Notes under the pieces: model-generated
What the model was told of the DNA's origin: nothing
The model's input: the letters and a program-made list of their open reading frames with translations, nothing else
The model's database searches: none
Assembly: GCA_965248495.1 (NCBI GenBank)
Contig: CBDFJL010000003.1
Location: forward strand, 1 to 64,000
Length of the DNA stretch: 64,000 nucleotides
From: CAUYXS01 sp965248495
GTDB taxonomy: Bacteria; Chloroflexota; Dehalococcoidia; Lucifugimonadales; Australimonadaceae
Reading direction: 5' to 3'
Position numbers and translations under genes: made by a program
Shown here: piece after piece, positions 9,433 through 16,601 of the stretch
How positions within the stretch are numbered: the first letter of the stretch is position 1
Layout of the letters: the number at the start of each line of letters is the position of its first letter

Positions 9433-10146
9433 CTACGCCTTCGCCTTCGTGAACGGGATGATGCGCATTCCCCAGCCCGGCTCGATGTCGAAGCTGATGA
9501 TGTTGCCGGTGCTCATATGAGCGCCACGCACCTTGGACACCTCGAGTGTCTTGATCAGCTTGTCCCCCATGTTCTCGATGGCGAGCTTGAAATGGGCATC
9601 ACACATGGAGCTAATGCGTACGAGCATGCTCTCGTTGAATGCGTAGGAGTGCGCGATCAGGGCGATGGTCATGCCGTTGTCCGTGTACTGCTTGCACTCT
9701 TCGAAGAAGCTGATGGTCTGCTCCGGCGAGGCGTGCGCCACGAACGACGTGATGGAGTCGATGATGACCAGGTCTCGCTCCCACTGCTTGACGAGTGCGT
9801 TCAGCAGCGCCTTCAGGGAGGTTTCAGTGGCATTTTCGGAGCGCATGGCCTTGATCGGGAATATCTTCAGCCGGCCCAGGAGCAGGTAGTCCAGAATGTC
9901 GAGGTTCAAGCTCTTGGTGTGGCGCAGCATGCTCTTCACGGTGTTCTCCGTGGTGAGCATGGCTACGTTGTAACCCGAGCGCAGCGAGCCCCAGGTCAGC
10001 TGCTGCGTGAAGACCGACTTCCCGGAGTCCGACTGGCCCTCGATGAAGATCAACGAGCCCACGGGGATACCCCCGCCGAGCTTCTTGTCGATCTCGCTCT
10101 GGCCGGTGGTGATAACCCCGACGTCGCTTGCATTGACCAAAGCCAC
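9433..10146 (-). CDS. arlH: Archaellum RecA-like ATP-binding protein ArlH (FlaH)
   Basis: A 237-residue KaiC/RecA-fold protein that docks on the ArlI motor in archaea. The P-loop is GQSDSGKSV near residue 40. A Walker B-like strand, DLVIIDSITSF, lies near residue 124. Length is right for FlaH. ArlH is diagnostic for archaella because type IV pili and type II secretion systems lack it. The start is GTG at 10146 with AAGGAG upstream. Spacing to arlI is 1 bp. Confidence 0.92.
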   Translation of the reverse strand: MALVNASDVGVITTGQSEIDKKLGGGIPVGSLIFIEGQSDSGKSVFTQQLTWGSLRSGYNVAMLTTENTVKSMLRHTKSLNLDILDYLLLGRLKIFPIKAMRSENATETSLKALLNALVKQWERDLVIIDSITSFVAHASPEQTISFFEECKQYTDNGMTIALIAHSYAFNESMLVRISSMCDAHFKLAIENMGDKLIKTLEVSKVRGAHMSTGNIISFDIEPGWGMRIIPFTKAKA

Positions 10147-10172
10147 TCAGTGCTCCTTGCCCCAGAGGGGCC

Positions 10173-10691
10173 CTAGAACGGCGCGCTCAGCGTGATCCCG
10201 CTGGCCGTCCCGATCACAATTCGATTGTTCGCCGTCGAGTCCGCCGCCGGCGTCACTGTCGTCCGCAGGATCAGCTCCTCCTGCGGGTCCAATATCCCCG
10301 GCTGTGTCGCCTCGGCCTTCAATGTCCCGGCATCGAGGTAGATGCCGGTAACGGTCCATTGGTCGTCTCCCGGCGTCGCGGCGGCGGTGTGGGGCAGCCA
10401 TTTGCTGTGGAACGTCCCGTCAGTCTCGTAGTACTGAACCACGACATCCCACTTGCTGAAGCCCCGCAACGCCTCGTCCCCGTCGTTCTGCACTGTCACG
10501 TCCACGCTGGGCGTCGAATAGGAGACGCCGTTGGACGTGATGGAGGTGCGGGCATCGACGATGCGCCGCTCCTCGCTTCCCGTCCAGGCGTCCGATAGTT
10601 GTGCCATAGCAGTGAACGACCCCTGTGCCAAAAAGCTGACCGTCGCCAATATCAGCGCGATCATCATCACCGTGGCGATGACGTTACTCAC
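10173..10691 (-). CDS. arlF: Archaellum stator-like protein, ArlF/FlaF type
   Basis: A 172-residue protein with one N-terminal hydrophobic helix (about residues 3-25) followed by an all-beta extracytoplasmic domain containing DVTVQNDGDEAL, a pattern shared with ArlF/ArlG immunoglobulin-like domains. In archaea these two proteins form the stator that contacts the S-layer. The start is GTG at 10691, 11 bp after the stop of the ArlG-like gene. I assign F rather than G because the upstream neighbour matches G better, and the two could be swapped. How such a stator is anchored in a bacterial envelope is unknown. Confidence 0.75.
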   Translation of the reverse strand: MSNVIATVMMIALILATVSFLAQGSFTAMAQLSDAWTGSEERRIVDARTSITSNGVSYSTPSVDVTVQNDGDEALRGFSKWDVVVQYYETDGTFHSKWLPHTAAATPGDDQWTVTGIYLDAGTLKAEATQPGILDPQEELILRTTVTPAADSTANNRIVIGTASGITLSAPF

Positions 10692-10702
10692 GCTTCACCG
10701 CG

Positions 10703-11215
10703 CTAGTACGAGAAGTAGTGCTCATCAAACGCACCTGTCGGGACGATCACCTTGACGAAGTACTCGTCGGACGGCTGACTCGCCTGGTAGTGGATGTCGA
10801 ACCTCAGCGTCGTCGCGTTGATCCAGGTGTCCCCGTTCTGCGTCGCGTACTGCCATCGCGGGTAACTGGTGCCCGCGTCCGTCACGTAGGGGATGCGGGC
10901 AAAGTCACCGCTCTTCCCGTAGAAGACATCCGTGTCGTCGACGCCGATGATGCGGGCCGAGCCGACGTTCTTGACCCAAAACGTCACGTCGAACTCACTG
11001 TCCAAATCGACGTCCTGCCACACGCCGTTCTCGTCCAGTTCCGCAGTGGCATAGACCACCTTGATCTGGCTCTCGATTCGTTGGTCCATTTTGTCCGCCA
11101 CGCGCACCAGCGAGTTGCTGCTGCGGACGACGGCTGGGAAGACGGAGTTGACCACCAGCACCGCCGAGACCACGCTCGCGATGATCAAAAGGGTGGTTGC
11201 GACGATCTTGTCGAT
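10703..11215 (-). CDS. arlG: Archaellum stator-like protein, ArlG/FlaG type, probable AUC start
   Basis: An N-terminal hydrophobic helix precedes a beta domain with WVKNVGSARI and DVFYG, typical of ArlG. The conventional start would be TTG at 11188, but this cuts the helix and has no Shine-Dalgarno site. The open frame continues upstream as DKIVATTLL. A perfect AAGGAGG lies about 6 nt before an in-frame ATC at 11215, with no ATG, GTG or TTG in between. I therefore place the start at this non-canonical codon (170 residues). An undetected sequence error at that codon would be an alternative. Confidence 0.75.
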   Translation of the reverse strand: MDKIVATTLLIIASVVSAVLVVNSVFPAVVRSSNSLVRVADKMDQRIESQIKVVYATAELDENGVWQDVDLDSEFDVTFWVKNVGSARIIGVDDTDVFYGKSGDFARIPYVTDAGTSYPRWQYATQNGDTWINATTLRFDIHYQASQPSDEYFVKVIVPTGAFDEHYFSY

Positions 11216-11324
11216 GGCCCGCCTCCTTGTCTTTTCTAGGTGTGTCCGACCACGACCGCGGGCGTGAGCCCCGGCCTCCGCTTGCGGCGATTCGTCCGCG
11301 CCGCCTCTGCTCCCGCCTGGTTAG

Positions 11325-11843
11325 TTAAATGAGGGCCTGCATCCAGAGGCCGCTGGTTCGGAGGCGCGAGACCGCGATCTCCGCGATGATGCGGTACCAG
11401 TCGGCATGCGAGGCCAGGTAGGTCTGCATGACCGCGCTCGGCACGGAGAGCGCCTCCAACGGCTCCAGCGCAATGACGCTGGCCGAGTGCGAGCCCCCGT
11501 CGATCAGGGAGAGCAGCCCGATGTCCTCGCCTGGGCCGAGGAAGTTGACGACCGCTCGGTACTTTTCGCGACCCGGGGCAGCTATCTCCGCCTTCGCTCG
11601 GCCGGAGACCACAAAGACCACGGTGTCCACCACCAGGCCCTGCGCTGAGACAACGTCGCCGGTGTCATAGCGGTACCATTGACCGAGGTCGGCCAGTGCG
11701 GCAAGGTCGGACTTGCTCACGCTCTGGAGCAGGCGGTTGCTCCGCAGAACCTCTTCGAAGGCGCTCGCCATGGACGAACTCGACGAGTCACTCGTCGGAG
11801 CGGTGTTCTCAAAAACGGGGGTGTTAATCTCGACTGCCTTCAT
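11325..11843 (-). CDS. Cyclic-nucleotide-binding-domain protein without DNA-binding domain
   Basis: A 172-residue protein. After a Ser-rich N-terminal tail of about 25 residues it consists of a single CRP/cNMP-binding beta-roll (GQWYRYDTGDVV, FLGPGEDIGLLSLIDGG, HSASVIALEPLEALSVP) and a helical end. There is no C-terminal helix-turn-helix, so it is a ligand sensor or adaptor rather than a transcription factor. The phosphate-binding cassette is atypical: GEDIGLLSLIDGGSHSAS has no clear Arg, so ligand binding is uncertain. The ATG at 11843 has GAGGAG 8 bp upstream. It lies inside the archaellum operon, so a regulatory link to motility is likely but inferred. Confidence 0.78.
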   Translation of the reverse strand: MKAVEINTPVFENTAPTSDSSSSSMASAFEEVLRSNRLLQSVSKSDLAALADLGQWYRYDTGDVVSAQGLVVDTVVFVVSGRAKAEIAAPGREKYRAVVNFLGPGEDIGLLSLIDGGSHSASVIALEPLEALSVPSAVMQTYLASHADWYRIIAEIAVSRLRTSGLWMQALI

Positions 11844-12468
11844 CTCTCGCACTCCTCAGCATTTGTTGGTGTCCGCTGGCTTGACGGGAGGACGGTCCTC
11901 CACTCCTACACGACACCACGTGCGCCTACCCCGAACAATGTACGGAAGTACACCAGTTCTTCGCGGCCGCCGCGCGTAGCCGCGGCGTCGTTTCCTTGCT
12001 CACGGTCAGCATACGAAGGTCCGCTCTTATACATGAGCAGGGCAGCACCACACGGCATATCCTGCGGCACTCAATCGTGCTGATGGCTGCCACCACCCGT
12101 CGGCGGAGGGGCGGCACGGCCCATGGTGAGGGCCTCCTCTGCGGCCGTATGAGTCGCCACAGAAGCGCCTAAGAATGCCGTGAGAAGGGCGCGACCCGGT
12201 CCGTATGAGAGCCGGCGGTTTGGCACTGCACCGACGTCGAGAGGGTCAGATTCTTCGCTGCGCAGAATGGTCCAAGTCCGTTGGCACGAACGGAGGCCCG
12301 CACGCCGCCTGGTCCGCCGGCCGCCTGGCCCTCGGACCGTTCGCCCCAGGCGCAGCCCCTCCCGAGCCCTTTGGCTCAGCCCAAAGCGGGCTCCGCCGAA
12401 GCGGACGTGTCCTGAGCAAGGCGAAGAAGCGTCCGGGCGCTCGCGCCCAGCCTGAATGGGCAAACGAA
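11844..12468. other. Intergenic region of the archaellum operon without a supported gene
   Basis: This is the longest gap inside the archaellum operon. The open frames are Arg/Gly/Pro-rich shadows. The right part (12364-12448) holds a series of short hairpins, listed separately. The left part, directly upstream of the cyclic-nucleotide-binding gene, is AT-richer and may hold a promoter, but no consensus was found. Confidence 0.4.
12364..12448. repeat. Array of four short tetraloop/pentaloop hairpins, REP-like
   Basis: Consecutive perfect 5-bp stems: GAGCC-CTTT-GGCTC (12364-12377), AGCCC-AAAGC-GGGCT (12378-12392), TCCGC-CGAA-GCGGA (12392-12405) and GGGCG-CTCG-CGCCC (12435-12448). The first three are back to back. 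This looks like an extragenic repetitive element or a structured mRNA segment. It is not a gene. Confidence 0.45.
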
Positions 12469-12500
12469 AGCACCGCCTCGGGATGACCCGAAGCGGTGCT
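12469..12500 (-). terminator. Rho-independent terminator after the zinc-ribbon gene
   Basis: The stem AGCACCGC/GCGGTGCT is perfect. An inner TCGGG/CCCGA extends it across one mismatch, with loop ATGA. On the minus strand it is followed by CTTTCGTTTG. It lies 33 bp past the stop at 12533 and probably separates the abundant archaellin transcript from the motor genes. Confidence 0.7.
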
Positions 12501-12532
12501 CCGTGTTACGGCTTCGTCCCTGTCTGCGGGGC

Positions 12533-12727
12533 CTAGGCGGCGTCCTGCTGCTCGAGGCCTCCTGCGTCAGGTATGAACACGACGACGGGCTCGGCCGCCA
12601 CAACGACCGGAGCAGGTATGTCGCGCATGAACCCGCACTGGACGCACTGCAGGTAGGGGCCGTAGTGGTCGCTCTCCTTCCGAAGGTCGCCCGTGCCACA
12701 CTTGGGACACGACTTGAAGAACAACAT
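12533..12727 (-). CDS. Small zinc-ribbon protein in the archaellum operon
   Basis: A 64-residue protein starting MLFFKSCPKCG. Two Cys pairs, CPKCG near residue 7 and CVQCGF near residue 28, are about 20 residues apart and form a TFIIS/rubredoxin-like zinc ribbon. A hydrophobic, Val/Ala/Pro-rich tail follows. The ATG at 12727 is chosen because GGAGGAGG lies 6 bp upstream. It is 90 bp after the ArlD/E-like gene and is followed by a terminator, so it probably belongs to the archaellin/ArlD-E transcript. Its role is unknown. Confidence 0.7.
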   Translation of the reverse strand: MLFFKSCPKCGTGDLRKESDHYGPYLQCVQCGFMRDIPAPVVVAAEPVVVFIPDAGGLEQQDAA

Positions 12728-12817
12728 CGCCTGCCTCCTCCGAGCGCTCACCCCTACGAGGGGGCACCTGGCAATAGTTTTGGGGATCTGTCCGGCCAAC
12801 GCACCGCCGGCCGTCGG

Positions 12818-14116
12818 CTATTCCTCTTCTTGGTCCTCGTCCTCGTCTTCTTGGACGTCATCGTCGTCGGGCTCGGCATCGAGCGCCATATCCCCCGCAT
12901 CCGCGAACATCGTGGCGAGCGCCGCCCGCCGCCAGTCCTGACGCCCGCGCCAAAGGATGTCGTCGAGCTCCACGAGGAAGCGAAGCGAGTTCCTCAGTGG
13001 GACCTTGGCCTTCGACGACGGCGTGTCGTCCAGGGCCAGCAGTTGCAGGAGGATGTCGCGCGTCTCGTTGGTGATGCCACCCATGGCCGCATACACCTCT
13101 AATAGAGAGCCCAGGCGCTCTTTGCCGATCCGCCGGACGCCGCCCTCCATCCATGGCGCCAAGGCCGCGACGGTGATGAGGTCCAGCGTGCCCTCACTCT
13201 GGCGCCTGTTGGAGCGCCGCGGCTCGTCGACCGCGCGGACCGGGCGACCCAGCCCGCCGGCGCGACGACGCCTCCGCGTGGGCGTGCCGACCTCGTCTGT
13301 AAGGTCAGCGTCGTCCTCGTCGAACTCCGGGGCGTCGGCGATAGTCTCATAGTCGCGCGTGCGGTCGTGCGTGCGCCCGCCGGCAGGTTCGTAGTCGAAC
13401 TCGTCGTCGCGGAGCTCGTCGTCGTCGTAGGCGCGAGCGGGGCTGCTGCGTCCCGGCGCGGTCGCGCGATTGTCGTCCGGTTCGGAGAGGCGCGCCGGTC
13501 GGCGGGGCGAGGCGGGGCGGGCTTCCTGTCCGTTCGAGGGCGCTTGCCCGCTAGCACCGTTCGCGCCGGCCTGTTTGGTCCGCGACGTGTTGGCGGGTCT
13601 CGACCTGGGCGCTGACGCGAGCGACGGCATTTCGCCAAGACTTGGTAGGCCGAGGGCCTCAGAGGCAGCAGATGCTTCCGGTGCTGGTGCTGGGGCTGGG
13701 GCGCGGGCCGGCATGGGAGCACCAGCGTTGGCTAGGTGCGGAGCGCTCCCGCCGTCGCCCATGTTGACGATGATGGGAGTACCTCCGCCACCGCCGCCCA
13801 TGGGCATGCCGCCCATTGGCATGCCGCCCTGGGGGGGATACATCGGCGGTGGGGCCTGCTGCGCAGGCTGGGCCTGCGGCGGAGGCGCCTGCTGTTGCGG
13901 TTGCGGAGCGAGCGCTGCGGGAGCTGCAGCCGGGGCCGGCGGGGCGGGAGCTGCGGCCGGGGCCGGCGGGGCGGCGGCGGCGGCGCCGGAGTCCTGGACG
14001 AAGGGGTTCTCGGCGTTGGTCAGCAGGTACTCCCGGACGTCCCCGAGGGTTTCCTTGATCTCGTTCTTGAGGAGCTTGAGCTCCTCCTGCATCTCCTCGA
14101 CTGCTTTATCCGCCAT
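12818..14116 (-). CDS. ArlC/D/E-like cytosolic archaellum adaptor with long low-complexity linker
   Basis: A 432-residue soluble protein. Residues 1-35 are a coiled coil (EEMQEELKLLKNEIKETL) resembling FlaC. About residues 45-290 are low complexity: Ala/Pro/Gln-rich, then a GGMPMGG repeat, then Ser/Arg and acidic stretches. Residues about 310-415 form a conserved helical domain with PWMEGGVRRIGKERLGSLLEVY and GGITNETRDILLQLL, matching the ArlD/E pattern (Trp, then Gly and L..LL..Y, then G.I..E). In archaea ArlCDE receives the CheF-CheY signal. Position directly after the archaellins supports this. The acidic tail after residue 415 is unusual. Confidence 0.72.
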   Translation of the reverse strand: MADKAVEEMQEELKLLKNEIKETLGDVREYLLTNAENPFVQDSGAAAAAPPAPAAAPAPPAPAAAPAALAPQPQQQAPPPQAQPAQQAPPPMYPPQGGMPMGGMPMGGGGGGTPIIVNMGDGGSAPHLANAGAPMPARAPAPAPAPEASAASEALGLPSLGEMPSLASAPRSRPANTSRTKQAGANGASGQAPSNGQEARPASPRRPARLSEPDDNRATAPGRSSPARAYDDDELRDDEFDYEPAGGRTHDRTRDYETIADAPEFDEDDADLTDEVGTPTRRRRRAGGLGRPVRAVDEPRRSNRRQSEGTLDLITVAALAPWMEGGVRRIGKERLGSLLEVYAAMGGITNETRDILLQLLALDDTPSSKAKVPLRNSLRFLVELDDILWRGRQDWRRAALATMFADAGDMALDAEPDDDDVQEDEDEDQEEE

Positions 14117-14203
14117 GGTGGCCTTGCCTCACGGGGGTCAGTGGTTGAGCCTCCGCCCGGATGTTTCACGGGCGGAGGCTCAATCGTGGGCTGTCAGGCG
14201 CTC

Positions 14204-14821
14204 CTAGTTGAGGTCCGTGACTTTGTCGACGACGGGCGGCATGGTGCGCTCGATGGTGAGGCTTGAGCCGTCCTTGGGCTTGACCTCGATGGTGAACTCG
14301 TCGCTGATGCTGAGGCGCGGCGAGGTGCCGGAGACGTCGACGGTGATCTCGAACTTCTCGCCGGACTCCAGGATGTTGTCGGAGTCGGCCTTGCCGACGG
14401 TGGCCTTGACCCAGGCCATGTCATCGACGCTCTGGGAGGCGTCGATATAGGTGATGACGGTGGTGTGGACGGGGCTGGTCTCGTCGCCGAGGTCGCCATC
14501 GCCGTCGGCGTCGGCCGTGGTGATGAGGTTAATACCCTCGCCATCGGCGGCGTTGGCCACGATGAAGACGATCTGGTCGACGTTGTCGTCGTTGTCGGTG
14601 TCCTTGGCGACGACGGGTCCAATGATGGTCATCGAGCTTCGGACCTGCTCGAGGCCGGCGTGGACCGCCTCTTTGCCCTTCTCGGAGGAGAAGACGCCCG
14701 CCGAGAGGACGGTATAGGCGAAGACCGATGCGACCACGACGAAGGCGATGAGGATGATGGCGGTCTCAAGCCCGGTGATCCCCCGCTGGTTCCGCATCTT
14801 CATGTTCACGCGAGTGATCAT
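14204..14821 (-). CDS. Archaellin (third in operon)
   Basis: A 205-residue filament subunit. The class III signal peptide is short and basic and ends NQRG, before the hydrophobic ITGLETAIILIAFVVVA helix that packs in the filament core. The outer beta domain contains calcium-loop-like acidic stretches (DADGDGDLGDE and GKADSDNILESGEKF) and ends in ERTMPPVVDKVTDLN. The ATG at 14821 has GGAAGGAAA upstream. Cleavage would need an ArlK/PibD-type peptidase, not present in this window. It is about 55% similar by eye to the other two archaellins outside the inserted domain. Confidence 0.93.
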   Translation of the reverse strand: MITRVNMKMRNQRGITGLETAIILIAFVVVASVFAYTVLSAGVFSSEKGKEAVHAGLEQVRSSMTIIGPVVAKDTDNDDNVDQIVFIVANAADGEGINLITTADADGDGDLGDETSPVHTTVITYIDASQSVDDMAWVKATVGKADSDNILESGEKFEITVDVSGTSPRLSISDEFTIEVKPKDGSSLTIERTMPPVVDKVTDLN

Positions 14822-14854
14822 GAGTTTCCTTCCTTTCAGTGAGGCTCCCGCCCC

Positions 14855-15922
14855 CTAGTTCAAGTCCATGTTGTTGTCCAGGACCTTGGGCAGCGTGCGC
14901 TCGAAGACGAGCTCGGGCCCGGAGTCGCGGAGCAGTGAAATGGCAAACTGCGTGTTGGCGATCGGCATGGGTGCCGCGGAGTGGGTGTTCACCGTGATGG
15001 AGAACTTCTCGCCGGGCTCGAGCTGGTTGTCGCTGTCGCCCTTGCCAATCTGGGTCTGGGTCCACGTGACGTCCAGCGTGCGCTGCTCCTGGTCGGAGTA
15101 GACAGCCGAGATCTCGTGGCTCTTGGTGGTCTCGTCCGACAGCAGGCCGTCGCCGTCGACGTCGGTCGTGGGGGTGAGGTTGATGGCCTCGCCGTCCAAT
15201 GCGTTGGCGATGATGAAGTGGAGCTGGGTGACCTCGGCCGGCGCCTTGATGTCGTCGACGCTGATGGTCACGGTGCCCGGGTCGGATGCCGCCTGGATGC
15301 CGACGCATGCGATGGCGTCGATGTCGGTCGGCGTGGCGACGCTCTTGGTCAGCTTGAGCAGCGCGCTGGTCCAGGTGTTGGCGTTGAGGGCCGGGATGTT
15401 GATGAGCTCCTCAGGGGAGCCGCAGCCCGCGCTCTCGTCCAAGGCGAGCTGGAACACGTCGGCGGCGATGGTGCTGTCGGCCTTGAGCCATAGGGATATC
15501 GAGTAGTGGGAGCTCAGGTTGAGCGCCGTGATGTCCTCGTAGGCCACCAGCCCCGTGGCGAAGGCCGCCGCGATGGCGATGTCGATGGCGGCGGTGGCCT
15601 CCTTGTAGTCGGTGGTGTCGGTCGACAGAGTGATGTCGCTCGACCCCGTCGCCCAGTTGCTGGGCGTGTCCACGTCGGTCACCGGGGTGGCGGGCAAGGC
15701 CGTTGCCTTGACGCTGCCGACCAGCTCGAAGGAGCCCCGGGCCGATTCGAGGCCGGCATGCACCGCCTCTTTGCCCTTCTCCGACGAGAAGATGCCGGCC
15801 GAGAGGACCGTGTATGCGAATACGGAGGCGACTACCACGAAAGCAATCAGGATGATGGCCGTTTCGAGGCCGGTGATCCCGCGCCGGTCGTGGCGAAGCC
15901 CCTGGTACTTACGATTCAGCAT
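14855..15922 (-). CDS. Archaellin with inserted beta-sandwich domain (second in operon)
   Basis: A 355-residue archaellin. Residues 1-70 match the other two: HDRRG/ITGLETAIILIAF signal and core helix, then SSEKGKEAVHAGLE. Residues about 72-231 are an extra domain absent from both siblings. It has a jelly-roll pattern: HYSISLWLKAD, VFQLALDES, NTWTSALLKL, then GTVTISVDDI. The archaellin outer domain resumes at HFIIANALDGEAINL and ends ERTLPKVLDNNMDLN. The insert resembles carbohydrate-binding/LamG-like sandwiches and would project from the filament. Sequons are present at NLS and NLT. A minor, tip or adhesive subunit is plausible. Confidence 0.92.
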   Translation of the reverse strand: MLNRKYQGLRHDRRGITGLETAIILIAFVVVASVFAYTVLSAGIFSSEKGKEAVHAGLESARGSFELVGSVKATALPATPVTDVDTPSNWATGSSDITLSTDTTDYKEATAAIDIAIAAAFATGLVAYEDITALNLSSHYSISLWLKADSTIAADVFQLALDESAGCGSPEELINIPALNANTWTSALLKLTKSVATPTDIDAIACVGIQAASDPGTVTISVDDIKAPAEVTQLHFIIANALDGEAINLTPTTDVDGDGLLSDETTKSHEISAVYSDQEQRTLDVTWTQTQIGKGDSDNQLEPGEKFSITVNTHSAAPMPIANTQFAISLLRDSGPELVFERTLPKVLDNNMDLN

Positions 15923-15965
15923 TTCGGATTCCTTTCCTTACCGTGTCTCGCTGGGGATCCAAGCC

Positions 15966-16601
15966 CTAGTTCAGGTACATCACGTCATCGATGGACGACG
16001 GCATCGTCCGCTCGAGCGTGAGTGCGCTGCCCCGGTCGGGCTTGACCTCGATGGTCCAGTTGGTGTCGCCCACCACCTTCGTGCCCAGCTGTGACACGTT
16101 GACCGTTATCTGCATCTTCTCGCCAGGCTCCAACAGGTCGTCGCCATCGCCCTTGCCCACTTCGGTCTTCGTCCAGGCGATGTCGTCGACGCGCTGGGTG
16201 GCATCGACGTAGGAAATGATCATGGTGTGCGTCGCGCCCGTCTCGTCCGACAGGTCACCGTCGTTGTTGTTGTCGACGGTGGTCGTCAGGTCGATCGGCT
16301 CACCGTCCAGCGCGTTCGCGACGGTGAAGATGATCTGGTCCAACAGGTCGTCCGCGGACGTGGAGGTCGTCGGCACACCGGTGTCCTTGGCGATCACACC
16401 GCCAACCACCTCCATCGTGCCCCGCGCCTGCTCCAGGCCGGAGTGGATCGCCTCTTTGCCCTTCTCCGATGAGAAGATGCCCGCGGACAAAACCGTGTAC
16501 GCAAAGACCGAGGCCACCACCACGAAGGCAATCAAGATGATCGCCGTCTCCAATCCCGTAATGCCGCGCTCGTTGCGCTTCAGGTTGTTCACGTTCAGCA
16601 T
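15966..16601 (-). CDS. Archaellin (first in operon)
   Basis: A 211-residue archaellin starting MLNVNNLKRNERG, with cleavage expected after the Gly and the same ITGLETAIILIAF core helix. The outer domain has two acidic calcium-loop-like stretches (DNNNDGDLSDE and GKGDGDDLLEPGEKM) and ends ERTMPSSIDDVMYLN. The ATG at 16601 is chosen over a longer frame because TAGGAGA lies 7 bp upstream. As first gene after the promoter region it is probably the major filament subunit. Confidence 0.93.
   Translation of the reverse strand: MLNVNNLKRNERGITGLETAIILIAFVVVASVFAYTVLSAGIFSSEKGKEAIHSGLEQARGTMEVVGGVIAKDTGVPTTSTSADDLLDQIIFTVANALDGEPIDLTTTVDNNNDGDLSDETGATHTMIISYVDATQRVDDIAWTKTEVGKGDGDDLLEPGEKMQITVNVSQLGTKVVGDTNWTIEVKPDRGSALTLERTMPSSIDDVMYLN

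Noticed and set aside
7701..11215. Type IV pilus or type II secretion system instead of an archaellum
   Set aside because: ArlH, ArlG/F-like stators and archaellins with ITGLETA-type core helices are specific to archaella; no PilM/N/O, PilQ or GspD genes are present.
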